Shown piece by piece: positions 10,022 to 20,661 of a stretch of DNA of 64,000 nt. The notes beneath the pieces are model-generated. The model worked only from the letters and a program-made list of their open reading frames with translations. It did not search any database and had not been told where the DNA came from. Position numbers and translations under genes: made by a program. Origin of the DNA: Nemertoderma westbladi (taxonomy: Eukaryota > Xenacoelomorpha > Nemertodermatida > Nemertodermatidae); the NCBI GenBank assembly GCA_032718475.1, contig JAUCBJ010003349.1, positions 19,666-83,665 on the forward strand, written 5' to 3'. How positions within the stretch are numbered: position 1 is the first letter of the stretch; the number at the start of each line of letters is the position of its first letter.

Positions 10022-11089
10022 CCAATTATTGTATGTTTTTAAATAAACCAAATGAAATAGCCGAAAATAATGAATCCTATTCCAGCAACCAGAACTCCTA
10101 TCGCAACTAAAAATATCCGGCTTTTATTGATTAATAAATAATATTTATTAAACAATAAATAAAATAATGAATTATTTTGATATAATTTAATTAATGTAAT
10201 AATAAGTAATTGTTTATAATATGTATCTATTATCTATTCGATTTCACATATATATCTTGGGGTGTCGACATTGAAAGTACCAGTATAATCTTGTATTTTT
10301 CCCTTTTAATCTGTGTATTCTGATTGACAAGATAAAAATGGACCTTATACAAACAGTGGGCTAATTACCCAGGAATATTTGTCATTATCACAAGATGTAT
10401 GTTACAAGTTGCCTAGATAATATGGTTAGATAAAATCACAAGATAAGTTTACTGATTTAACAAAATATATTTCTGCACAGGTTTGACAAGATTTTCTTGT
10501 CAAACTGCACCTTTTTTTTGCATTTTCACTATGTAATTTTTAGAGTGAAACGAAAACTGCACTTGCTGGGATCAAACCCACCACGACCACCGGATAAATG
10601 TGAATTCAAGACCACGGATTTAAACTAGGCAGGGGGGGAAACTGAACGCAAAACCCGCCTTGGCGAATTAATATCCCGCCTCAATGTTAAATTCTCAATT
10701 TAGGGAAAGGAGCAGGTTACAGTGGCATGTTATTTTAACCAAAACAATTAACTAAACACATTAGAACAGGTTACAGTTTTATTTTTGATAGTAATCAATT
10801 GTTATTTGCGTCCAATTTCCCCTGGGGAGGGATGAATTTTTATTGCGTCCAGTCATATTTATATTTATCCAATAATGACATCTGAAGCATTTATGAAACC
10901 CGCATCGGATTGAAATTAAGGTTAAATATGTTATATATATTAATTGATTAGTAACACAAATGAGATTTATCCAATAATATCAATACCAAAGGAAACATAA
11001 CATAATTTAATTAACGAAATAACGAAATTTAATTATACTAATTGTATGTCCTTAACTCCGCAAAATTTCTTAGATTAGTTCCTGATCAC
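10022..11089. other. Non-coding AT-rich stretch with a short hairpin
   Basis: No gene is visible. A perfect 11-bp inverted repeat GTTTGACAAGA / TCTTGTCAAAC with a 3-base loop lies at 10481-10505. The segment at 10705-10790 resembles the 104-bp tandem unit found at 44020-44440 (shared GGTTACAGT and AACCAAAACAAT), so it is probably a single copy of that dispersed repeat. Confidence 0.6.
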
Positions 11090-11092
11090 TTA

Positions 11093-12087
11093 TAGGCGAG
11101 TCAATCTAGCCGAAAAAGGGGGTCAACCCATAACAAATTCGCAATTCATCCAAACCAATTTTTTTTATTCTACATTACCTTGTTAATACCCCCAAAAAAG
11201 TCTATAAAAATATATTATGCGGATCACCTTCAATTTCCTGTTTCTTTCCTTAGCAACATGGATTTTACATAGCAACAAGGGGTCTATTGGTGGGATTTTC
11301 TCCAAATTTGGTACAGACAAACTTTACTCTAATGACTATCGATTGACAGAAGTATGCACTTCTATATAGTTACCAATTTAGTTTCCAGAGCAACGGAAAT
11401 TTGTCTAATAATTTAACCATTTTTAATACCAATTTTGCTGGTACAATATAAGGACCTTATTTACACAACTTCTCTACTAAACGGGTGGATGTAACCTCGC
11501 CCATCGGATTTATCGACCTCAAAAACCCTTATCCCCAAAAAATTTATTTGTTATATGATAAACTATTGTGGTTTTCAAACTAAAACAAATAAATAAATTA
11601 CACCTAAAATCAATAGAGCAATCACAATTTAATTATGTGAAAAATCTTCACTAACATTAATGGAAATTATGAAATTTCCTTGCAGTGGAATTGTATAATT
11701 TTTTTACAACAGTTATCCTTAATATATCGTGAAATTTTTGATATATTTAAAAATTTGATGCGACTTCTAGTTTCCGAGATATAGCAATTAATGTGTAACA
11801 CGCCAGTGTAAATATTACTAATTTCCCATTGAATCACAGCTTATTGTGAAATTAATTAAATTATTCTGGAACATCACCAATTTGCTACTTACTTTTCCCT
11901 ACTGTTCCTTTTGTTTGGCTTGTGTTATGCAAATTTACGCAGAATTTCCATGAATAAACATATGATCCGCAAAATAAAATTTTATAGACTTTTTTTTGGT
12001 CATTAATAAGGTAATATAGAATCCAAAATGTGTGGTTCGGATTGATTGCGAAATACTTATGGGTTTTTTGCTAGATTGACTCGACTA
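11093..12087. mobile_element. PIF/Harbinger-like MITE with ~135-bp TIRs
   Basis: Inverted arms at about 11093-11230 and 11950-12087 share a tip TAGNCGAGTCAATCTAGC and remain alignable for about 135 bp with substitutions and small indels. The element is flanked by TTA on both sides (11090-11092 and 12088-12090). A 3-bp TTA duplication is the signature of PIF/Harbinger transposons. The 995-bp element has no ORF and so is non-autonomous. Confidence 0.8.
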
Positions 12088-12155
12088 TTAGAGTCAGTTC
12101 TAATTTGGAATTATTTAATTAATTAGAATTAATTATTTAGATAATTAAGTGAAGG

Positions 12156-12290
12156 CCTATAATTTGGTTATACTGTACTACTACAGTTCTAGGTCGTTTG
12201 CCTATAATTTGGTTATACTGTACTACTACAGTACTAGGTCGTTCGCCTATAATTGGGTTATACTGTACAACTACAGTACTAGGTACCTTT
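12156..12290. repeat. 45-bp minisatellite, left part
   Basis: Three units of about 45 bp containing GGTTATACTGTACTACTACA and CTAGGTCGTTCG. The array is interrupted by an unrelated segment (12291-12450) and then by the TTAA element at 12474-13228, after which it resumes at 13229-13395 with about four more units. Confidence 0.9.
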
Positions 12291-12473
12291 TGAGTAACAG
12301 ACTAAGTAACTAACTACCCTAACTGAGTACCAGTTAAATAACTGGGAGCAAAACTTGAGATAGGTGTAGCGCCCACCCCTACCCTCGGGTAGCAGCTATC
12401 GAAAGAGGAGCCTTCGGGTCGCCTCCGGCTTCGGCCGACTGTTTGCTTTTTTACAGTACTAGGTCGTTCGCCT

Positions 12474-13228
12474 TTAAGGGGGGGGGGGGGGGGGGGGGGG
12501 GTACACCATTTTGTTCCAAAATATGTCGAAATTTTTTTATGGTCTATTATAATTATAATATAATTATAATGGTGTTTCCAAATCTGAAAACCGCTATTTA
12601 ATAGCTCTTTTAGTTTTCAAGTTATGTAAATTTCCATTTAGGGATTCCTATTGAAATTACTATTACTATGTATAATGAAAGGTCGATTAACTCAAAATAT
12701 TTTTTTCATGAAATTGTCAACTTCAAAGCCCTACTACTTCTACAATTTTTGAGTAATTAAGTCTGAAACTCTCTGTGGGTGTCTAGATAGCCATCCTGCA
12801 TAAAAGTATCAGACAACTTTTCTAAATTTTTTGTTAATAAAATTTAATACTATTTATAAAAAACCTAAAAATTAGCATAAATTTGCAGCGCCACCTAGCG
12901 GTGCAGAATTATTTTAACAAAATTTCGCCTGATAGTTATGTTGCCCCATCTTTGATCTATCATATAAAAAAACTTTCATGTGATTAGGTTCAAAACTGTA
13001 AAAGCCTTAGGGTTTTAAGCGCAACCAAGTTTTTTTTATTGTTAACTAGTATTAACTAATATTAAATAGCGAAAGAAAAAATTTTCTCACCTGTAATGTA
13101 GAGTAGCATCTTAGGCACCTATATGACAAATTTTAACCAAAACCAAACAATTCTGAAACGCATAGAGTGATAAATCGAAGAGTTGTCCGAAAATTGTGTA
13201 CCCCCCCCCCCCCCCCCCCCCCCCTTAA
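12474..13228. mobile_element. TTAA-flanked element with 24-G / 24-C termini
   Basis: TTAA (12474-12477) is followed by 24 Gs (12478-12501) and TACACCATTTT. The far end reads AAAATTGTGTA, 24 Cs (13201-13224), then TTAA (13225-13228). The termini are therefore inverted repeats of about 36 bp with one mismatch, flanked by duplicated TTAA. TTAA duplication is typical of piggyBac and Kolobok elements. The target is recognisable as a unit of the 45-bp minisatellite, which continues on the other side. There is no ORF, so it is non-autonomous. Confidence 0.88.
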
Positions 13229-13395
13229 TTGGGTTACTGTACTACTACAGTACTAGGTCGTTTGCCTATAATAGGGTTATACTGTACTACAGTACTACGT
13301 TGTTCGCCTATAATTGGCTTATACTGTACTACTACAGTAGGTCGTCGTTCGCCTATAATTGGGTTATACTGACTACTACAGTGCTACAGTAGGTC
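13229..13395. repeat. 45-bp minisatellite, right part
   Basis: About four degenerate units continue the array that was split by the TTAA element. Units keep TTATACTGTACTAC and GGTCGTTCG with small deletions. Confidence 0.88.
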
Positions 13396-13713
13396 GTTCG
13401 ATTTCGGACAGTGGAAATGAGGATGCTTTCAATTTCAATGGGTAGGCCTCATGAAGTTGGTTGCCATAACCGTAGATCTGGTATGACCTCGTCTTTATTT
13501 TGCCAGCATTGCCCACTGAATCTTAATCTGCATTCATGGAGGGTGGTTGATATAGGTGGTATTGTACCATAAATCTCGGTGTTTGTCTGTGTTGTCTCCC
13601 ACTAACGGCTACCCTTTTAGTAGTATTGTGTAGCAACCATCAATTCGTTGTTCAAGTGATTTCGTCAGTGTCCAGGTCACACGTACACCCCCGTATAAAA
13701 ATACTGTACTAAT
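13396..13713 (-). mobile_element. RTE-type LINE 3' fragment
   Basis: The segment matches 19810-20085, the 3' end of the RTE-like LINE described below, in the same minus orientation, with substitutions and small gaps. It begins (plus strand) with GGACAGTGGAAATGAG and ends in CCCCGTATAAAAATAC. It is a severely truncated, dead copy. Confidence 0.85.
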
Positions 13714-13949
13714 TAAACTCCAAACAATACCAGAGGATTTTTGGAATCCCGCTGGCTACTAGATTGACACTGGTTTTGCATAGGTACAGTAGATATAAGT
13801 CCTGTACAAACAAGGAGGGAAATTTTGGTAACAGCGCAAGGAGATGTTACAATTACCCTGTCTCATTTTGTGCAGTATTTATTTATACGGTACCCAACCA
13901 ACTACATATGTATTTTATTTAGATTTATCATTTATTAACTATAAATTTT

Positions 13950-14400
13950 ACAGTATTACACCATGTCCTGGAATATAGTGTCGTTATTCAGGTACCTGCC
14001 CCCCCCCCCCCCCCCCCCAAATTTTTTACAAATCGTAATGAGATTGCATGAAATTTGAAATAGAGATAGTTTCACCTCCCTCCTCCTTGCTGGGTGAGCC
14101 AGAATTTTTATTTTCGCTTTCATTCTTTAGCTACAAGCGTTTGAAAAAGGTGTCTCCGTCGATATTGCACCAGTTACACCGCAGTTATTCTTCAAACATT
14201 TAGTGATTTGTTGGTACTAGTGGAAGGCTGACCGTGCAAGGCTTCCAAATATGTAAAAATATGTGAATTTGGTTGGGAAATTGCTGAGATATTGGCATTC
14301 GAATTTTGCATGTATTTGCTTCCACTGCAGGCCATTTATTCTATTAAATTAATACACAATGTTCTAGAACATTTTGATTATGTATGAATATCCTACATAT
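13950..14400. repeat. Copy of the ACACCATGTCCTGGAAT repeat family
   Basis: Starting at about 13960 (ACACCATGTCCTGGAATATA) the sequence matches 58412-58830, and in reverse 59200-59650, including a C tract, GAGATAGTTTCACCTCC and AAGGTGTCTCCGTCGATAT. It ends near the palindrome ATGTTCTAGAACAT at 14359-14372. It is a dispersed non-autonomous element; see the fuller copy at 58023-59655. Confidence 0.85.
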
Positions 14401-14930
14401 AAAATTATATAATATATAATATATATATATTAAATATATATAAATATAAATAAAATAAAATATAAATAATATATAAATATAAATAAAATATAAATATATA
14501 TATATATTAAATAAAATTGCGTACAATGTCTTTGTGCAATTTTGTGTTGATTTCGCATTATTTATTCTAGATAAGTAAATCGATGGTAATTATTAATAAA
14601 TAGTATGAATATCCTACTAGTAGGATTATTACACTAGTATTATCAAAAAAACCATACGAAATATACCATATTCTGGAAGTTGGTTAGACTTCCTGTTTCT
14701 GGAAGTTGGAAGACAGTTAACTTCTACAATTATATCGAGAATATAATAATAAAATTAGTATTATCAGTATCATCTTGATACTAGCTATTCTGTATTACGC
14801 ATTATAATAATATTAAACAATTTCTTTGATGATTCATTTCAATAAGTAATTTCGACACTGAAGATGTTAGCTATTCATTTTGAAAAAAAAATTATATAAT
14901 AAATATGGATTTGATATAAATCATATTTGT
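14400..14930. other. AT-rich stretch with TA/TAAATA runs
   Basis: Low-complexity TATAAATA sequence at 14400-14512 and no gene. ORFs here encode only Ile/Tyr-rich low-complexity peptides. Confidence 0.7.
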
Positions 14931-15652
14931 TTAACCCTATCCATACCGGGGGGGGGGGACTTTTGGAGACGCACTTTATTTGATTGCTTGGTTCAAAGCC
15001 AAACCACATTTATTGCAAGTGAAATTCCGTTACTTTTCCTAAAATTTATTATTCTTTATCTTAAAACAAAAATTAATTTTCATATTATTATTTATGACCA
15101 TGAAAATGACTCGTAAACTGACCTGTCTCTGAAACTGTCATATTATTGCTGAACTATTGTAGGGGGAAATTTAAAATTCAATCAATTTGATATCAATTTA
15201 AAATCAATTTAAACATAATTATATTATTATTATTATTATTACCTTTAATCCAGGCCTTAGCCCATAAAAACGAGTAAAACAAGCACACAACCAATCAAGC
15301 ACAGAGTATGAGTAAGTAGGTCACTGAAATCATACCTAAGAAAGAATACGTGATATTGAGTTAATACTACAAGTACGCGAGATCTCACGTAAAATAGAAT
15401 TCCAAGTTGTGTCAATTCTACGCAATAAACTCACGCATTAAACGCAATAAAATTATAGTATATAAATATTATATTTGAGCATTAGTGTGTGGCATATTTG
15501 GATAGAGGAATAAATTTTGTATCTAAAACTTTTTACTTTAAAGTAATATCATCACACCACACAAAGTTATATGCTTCCAAACTTTACGTCCCCAAAAGTC
15601 CCCCCCCCCGGTAGTTTGAGCGTCTAAAGTACCCCGGTATGGATAGGGTTAA
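14931..15652. mobile_element. TTAA element, CCCTATCCATACCGGGG family
   Basis: The left end is TTAACCCTATCCATACCGGG followed by a G run. The right end is its exact complement (15632-15652), followed by TTAA. An inner inverted segment (GGGGGACTTTTGG at 14950-14965 against 15593-15610) is offset because the right end keeps about 22 extra bases between two CCGG motifs. This looks like a deletion between short repeats on the left. There is no transposase ORF. TTAA at both ends suggests a piggyBac- or Kolobok-type non-autonomous element. Confidence 0.85.
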
Positions 15653-16978
15653 CCCTATATTAAACCCGGGGGGGGGGGGGGTCAATATGACCCCCCGTGG
15701 TTTTTTTATTATAATTCTGAAACAAACGCAGTTGGGAATCCGACATTTTATGACTTTTCCTAAAAATCTATTGTCTTCCTAGTAGTGAAAACCGTTTTCA
15801 AAAATATTGGGTACTTTTCGAGTTATAGCACCATTTTTCAACCCTACTTTTGGCACTTTTTTTGAGACGTTTTTTGAAAATTACATTTCATTAAATATGA
15901 ATTGTAACATCTCTATTTATTATTCACACCGGTTTTTTGGTGTTAGAAATTTGATGGAATTCATATAAATTGATTTAGAAAATTTAAACTTGTTTTTTTC
16001 GGTGGGTGCCAAATTTTGGTGCCAGCACCAAATTTTGAAATAAGTCAATTTTGTAAATTGATCGTTTGAAACTTGTTTTTTACGCAATTGGGGTTTTTTG
16101 GGTTTCTGAATTCGATGAAATATATACGAGTTGCACCAAGCGTATCAAACTTGTATTTTTCGGTGCTGTGTGCAAATTTTGGTGCTAGCACGAAATTTTG
16201 AAAATCGATTCAATAGATAAAATTGCTTGTGACAACTTATTTCTTGCGTTTTAGAGGTTTATGGCTGTTCTGAATTCAATGGAAAATATAATTATCGAAC
16301 TAGACATCTCAAACTTGTATTTTTCGGATGTGGGTGCAAAATGTGGTGCTAGCACCAAATTTTGAAAACCATCAAATATATCAATCGATTGTGTCACCTT
16401 GTTTCTTGCGTTATACGGGTTTGTGATGGTTCTGAATTCAATGGAATCAGTAAAAATTTCATAAGAGTTCTCAAACTTGTATTTTTCGCCGGTGGGTGAA
16501 AATTGTTGTGCCAGCACCAAATTTTGGAAAATATGCAAATTGATAAGTAGATAGTATCACCTTGTTTCTTGTGTTATACGGGTTTATGAGGGTCCTGAAT
16601 CCGATGGAATCAATAAAAACAGCACTGGACATCGCAAACTTGTACTTTTTGGTGATGGGTACAAAATTTGGTGCTAGCACCAAAATTTGCCAAAAAACGC
16701 CGAAAAATCAATTAGCCGAAAATGTAACTTTCAAATTTGGTGAAAATTGTGCACTACTTGTAATTTTGGTGCTGCAATATAACAACCCCAGTACATTTTT
16801 TCGAAAATTTTTTTTTTCGGTCGGATCCAGACAAGTGATACCTACGTACAAACAAAAAATCAGACCTTTTTCGTAAATATTTGTAGATTTTAGAGGGGGG
16901 GGGGGGGGTCAATATGACCCCCCCCCCCCCCCCCCGGTATTTGTACAACATTTTATAGCCCGGTACTAATAGTGTTAA
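15649..16978. mobile_element. Second TTAA element abutting the first
   Basis: It starts with TTAACCCTATATTAAACCCG plus a G run and the palindrome GGTCAATATGACC. It ends with the same palindrome in a G/C run, then CCCGGTACTAATAGTGTTAA. The outer tips match the neighbouring element family, and the two share the TTAA at 15649-15652, so one inserted at the edge of the other. The interior holds a tandem array of about 162 bp. There is no transposase. Confidence 0.8.
15900..16690. repeat. ~162-bp tandem repeat inside the TTAA element
   Basis: Five degenerate units, each with AAACTTGTATTTTTCGG followed by GGTGCTAGCACCAAATTTTG. The marker AAACTTGT occurs near 15986, 16147, 16310, 16472 and 16636, spacing about 160-164. 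GGTGCTAGCACC is itself a palindrome. A single related unit is seen in the element at 45727-46480 (about 46020-46090). Confidence 0.85.
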
Positions 16979-17253
16979 GTCATATGTTATTTAATTATCT
17001 GTGAAAAATATTAAAGAAGAAGCTTCTTCACAAAGAAACATCACTTATGGTCTTGATTGAACTAATAAAATCATAAGTAGGTGATTAAATTCACCTACTT
17101 CTGCTACTTCTAATGTCAGACTACTGTCCACCAAGCCGCCGTACGTGTTTCAAGGTTCGTGCAACGACTACCGAAGTTCCGGGCCCAGTTGTGCGTGGTG
17201 GCCGGTGACCCAGTTACTGGTACCCACCCCGGGGCCGACGTTTGGGCATCGCA

Positions 17254-17820
17254 CTTCTCAGTACGGCCACCGCGCTTCTCAGTTCGGGCACCGCGCTTCT
17301 CAGTTCGGGCACAGCGCTTCTCAGTTCGGGCACCGCGCTCCTCTTTTCGGGCACCGCGCTTCTCAGTTCGGGCACCGCGCTCCTCTTTTCGGGCACCGCG
17401 CTTCTCAGTTCGGGCACCGCACTCCTCTTTTCGGGCACTGCGCTTCTCAGTTCGGGCACCGCGCTCCTCTTTTCGGGCACCGCGCTTCTCAGTTCGGGCA
17501 CCGCGCTCCTCTTTTCGGGCACCGCGCTTCTCAGTTCGGGCACAGCGCTTCTCAGTTCGGGCACCGCGCTCCTCTTTTCGGGCACCGCGCTTCTCAGTTC
17601 GGGCACCGCGCTCCTCTTTTCGGGCACCGCGCTTCTCAGTTCGGGCACCGCGCTCCTCAGTTCGGGCACCGTGCTCCTCTTTTCGGGCACCGCGCTTCTC
17701 AGTTCGGGCACCGCGCTCCTCTTTTCGGGCACCGCGCTTCTCAGTTCGGGCACCGCGCTCCTCAGTGCGGGCACCACGCTCCTCAGTTCGGGCACCGCGC
17801 TCCTCAGTTCAGGCACCGCT
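17254..17820. repeat. 21-bp minisatellite, 27 copies
   Basis: Exactly 27 units of 21 bp, of two kinds that often alternate (CTTCTCAGTTCGGGCACCGCG and CTCCTCTTTTCGGGCACCGCG), giving a 42-bp higher-order pattern. The unit length is a multiple of three and has no stop in at least four frames, so long ORFs of heptapeptide repeats appear on both strands. It is GC-rich in an AT-rich region. I do not call it a protein gene. Confidence 0.93.
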
Positions 17821-18162
17821 CTCCTCTCCGTTCGGGCGCCGCCCTCTTCTCAGTCTGTTTAAATACCACCCATATGGCATATGACTGCATCACCCTTCAA
17901 TGCGATCACTATTTACAAATCAATAACTGTTATCATTACAATCTCTTCTATACGCCAGCATCCTTCTACCATCAATTTATCTCACCTCACCTGTAACTGC
18001 TTATCGTTTGCCGTCCCATTTATTGCTGTTTCATATTTTATTGCTGTACCGCCCGATTAGGCTAATAGGGCCTACTTTTGTATCACCATTTGGCTACTCC
18101 GGTTACATTTTCTTACCAAATATTGCAAATATTGTTATCATTTCGACATTCAAAAAAGTTTA

Positions 18163-18753
18163 ATGGATCCAAACACCACAATCAATCTCAGTTCCGATTT
18201 TATATCCGATAGCGTCCTCCTCTTTGACCCTCCATCTGTAGATAAACCATCTTTCCTCCTGGCTGGCCGTTCCATCTCTGAAGCCGACATCAGCACCCTC
18301 TCAGGCAAAAACTGGCTGAATGACAATATTATCGAGGCAATCTCTGAATTCTTCTGCCTCCAATACCCCGGTAAAGCAAAGGTTTTCAGCACCCAGTTTT
18401 TTAACACCCTCATGTCACCCAACGGGATCTCTAGGGTCCGCCACTGGTCCCAGGCAGACACATTTTCCTATGATGTACTTTTTTTCCCAATAAACGTGGG
18501 GGGCTATCATTGGTCTTTGGCATCCTTCTCCCCCCAATCAGGGGTCATCAATTACTATGACTCATTCGGTGGAATTGATGGACAGTGTGTAGCTGCCCTC
18601 CAACACTGGGGGGTTACAGCCACTTCATCACGTCACAGCATCCAAACGCCCCCAACTAGGTACCATAACCATTTAGGTTATTTTCTTATTCGCTGCCGTG
18701 TCTATGCCACATATTTGTTGCTTACGTGTTCTATTCAGAAATTATATATATAA
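18163..18753 (+). pseudogene. Ulp1/SENP-like cysteine protease, probably inactive
   Basis: This 196-codon ORF resembles C48 (Ulp1/SENP) peptidases, which cleave SUMO or related modifiers. Family features are NWLNDNII at 50-57, the catalytic His in GGYHWSLASF (His116) and the Asp in YYDSFGG (Asp133). Where the family has its catalytic Cys (DCG followed by a hydrophobic stretch) this sequence reads HLG (170-172), and the C-terminus runs into unrelated residues. So the active site is broken or a frameshift lies near 18650-18680. Ulp1-type proteases occur in hosts and in several large DNA transposons. Its neighbours (unknown ORF, protein-primed DNA polymerase) suggest a mobile or viral origin. 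The start at 18163 gives a plausible N-terminus. Confidence 0.65.
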
Positions 18754-18794
18754 CTGAATGTTTTTATTAAAATGTATCACTTGTAATTTTCAAT

Positions 18795-18991
18795 GTAATA
18801 AATTTGACTCGATCAAGTTGTAAAAATGAATATTTATACAGATGTTTTTACCTGTAATATGATTATGGTGTTTGTTTTTCCCACGACTTATTGTTAAATT
18901 TAACATTGCAATAAAAACAAACATCGCAATCATATTACTGGTAAAAACAAAGAATATTCATTTCTACAACTTAAACATGTCAATTTATTAC
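18795..18991. repeat. Long imperfect palindrome (~85-bp arms)
   Basis: The left arm from 18795 (GTAATAAATTT...) to about 18885 is matched by the complement of about 18905-18991, with a few mismatches and a short loop. It lies between the Ulp1-like ORF and the next ORF, both on the plus strand. It may be a small foldback/MITE or a 3'-end hairpin of the decayed viral-type element. Confidence 0.85.
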
Positions 18992-19046
18992 AGCGATACA
19001 GTTTAAAATTTATCATTTATAATATTTTTCGTATTTATTTATTATT

Positions 19047-19794
19047 ATGGCTTTAATGCAAAAAACCGGAGCAACAAACAGCTGGAGATTTACTTACAAT
19101 AAATATACTTGCACTGTAGTTCACAGCAAGTATTTTATTGTGAATTCTCAGGATGACAACGAAACAATCTGTTTTTCTCATCAAGATACCCGCTATTTGC
19201 TGGACATTCTAGAAACAACCAACAATCAACATCAATCCAGACAACCAATTAGTAACCAAAGCACCAAAGTAGGATATATCCCACTCTTAGTTTTGCGCGA
19301 GGAAATTTGAATATCGGATATATTTGAATACCCCACATCGGGTGATGTTTACGTTCAGAAACATGGCAAATGTAAACTTCTAAACAAAGCTTTTACTGAA
19401 GTTCTAATTCAATACAGGGGGAAATTATTGCAATTTCTCTCTCCACCGCTAGAGATTATTGGCAATCAATTCTACATTGAATTATCAAATCCAGAGTTTA
19501 TTGGATTTGTAACAGCATTCAAGGAAACCAACTATGTTGGTTTATGGAAAATCACCCTCAGATACGCTGATAGTGTTGGTTTTAGCTATTATACGGGTTT
19601 TAATTTGTCAAATCAGGAACTAACCGCTTTGTTGAATGAGTGAGATACGCAAATCGACGAAACAAGCAAGCATCTTTTTGATGATTTTAAAAATATCATT
19701 CAACTATCAGACCGTCTCAAAATGATTAAAACCGATAAAAAAATTATTATTACCAACACTGACAATCCTACTGAAGCGGGAGCAGGTGGAAATT
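19047..19794 (+). pseudogene. Unrecognised ORF, 5' part, with stop codons
   Basis: Reading from ATG 19047, one frame is coding-like but broken by stops (for example at 19308 and 19641) until an RTE LINE interrupts it at 19795. It resumes after 22357 (second half of the target duplication) and fades near 22760. I do not recognise the protein. It is soluble in composition, with a beta-rich middle (IGNQFYIELSNPEFIGFVTA) and a Lys/Asp-rich helical end. It lies between an Ulp1-like protease and a protein-primed polymerase, so a structural or accessory protein of the same decayed element is a reasonable inference. The two halves flank the LINE in register. Confidence 0.5.
19560..19794. repeat. 235-bp target-site duplication, left copy
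   Basis: It begins AGATACGCTGATAGTGTTGG and is repeated at 22357-22592 in the same orientation with about ten differences (about 4%). The two copies exactly flank the RTE-like LINE. Confidence 0.92.
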
Positions 19795-19800
19795 ATACTA

Positions 19801-20661
19801 CTACTCTACGAGCGAACTCGGACAGTGGAAATGAGATCCTTCTAGGCTTCCCGATTCTCCATAGTTGTCGCAATTTTGCGCTCGTCCACGACTACGCTTT
19901 CCATGAGTTCTGCGTTCACGGAGGGTGGTTGATACAGGTGGTATTGTACCATAAAGCTCGGCGTTTGTCATGTGTTGTCCCCAGCTGATGTTTAGGGCTG
20001 CCCTTAGTAGTCTTGTGTAGCAACCATCAATTCGTTGTTCAAGTGATTTAGTCAGTGTCCAGGTCTCACCCCCGTATAAAAATACACTTTCCACTGTGGC
20101 TCGAAAGAACTTAGTCTTCAGGTGCCTGGAGAGATCTGATTTCCAGATGGTATCCATTTTTGATAGAGCTACCCAAGCCTTTGCTTTACTAACTTCTATG
20201 TCCTTTTTGCTACTCTCTATCCATGATCCAAGGTACTGGAAGTCATCAACCTTCCTTAGTTGATTATTATCAATGGTTGTCAAGTTTCCATCAACATTAA
20301 AGGTCATGAATTCGGTCTTTGTAACATTTATATGCAATCCAACCTCCTTAGCAGCCCTCTCCACTATATTTAGTAGAAGCTGTGCATCTGCTAGCGTATT
20401 AGAGAGCAGGGCGATGTCATCCGCAAAGTTGGTGTCTGTGACTGTAGTTGCCGGATATCTACTACTTCTGCGTTCTTGAAGTGTGAATCCCAGATCTTCA
20501 CCCTTTATGGCCGTCCTCATTGCGTAATCCAGCACAATTGCAAATAGTAATGGTGCTAATGTGTCACCTTGCAGTACGCCAGCCAGGTTTGAGAAGAACT
20601 CAGTTTCACAATCTTGTGAGAATATAATTGTCACAATATAACAATTCAATGCCAGCAACAA
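19801..20661 (-). pseudogene. RTE reverse transcriptase, C-terminal part
   Basis: It carries the RT fingers-palm end: GVLQGDTLAPLLF, then TNFADDIALLS with the two catalytic aspartates, then the thumb and the RTE-type C-terminal domain. It overlaps in another frame with the upstream ORF (20606-21886), so a frameshift near 20610-20660 has split the original polyprotein. Confidence 0.85.

Noticed and set aside
14344-14526. Ile/Tyr-rich minus-strand ORF
   Set aside because: It is translated TATAAATA low-complexity DNA.
17145-17996. Heptapeptide-repeat protein encoded by the 21-bp array
   Set aside because: Several frames on both strands are equally open, as expected from a stop-free unit of 21 bp; non-repeat flanks do not look coding.
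19047-19310. Separate small gene at 19047
   Set aside because: The same frame continues past the stop with coding character to 19794 and beyond the LINE, so it is part of one decayed ORF.
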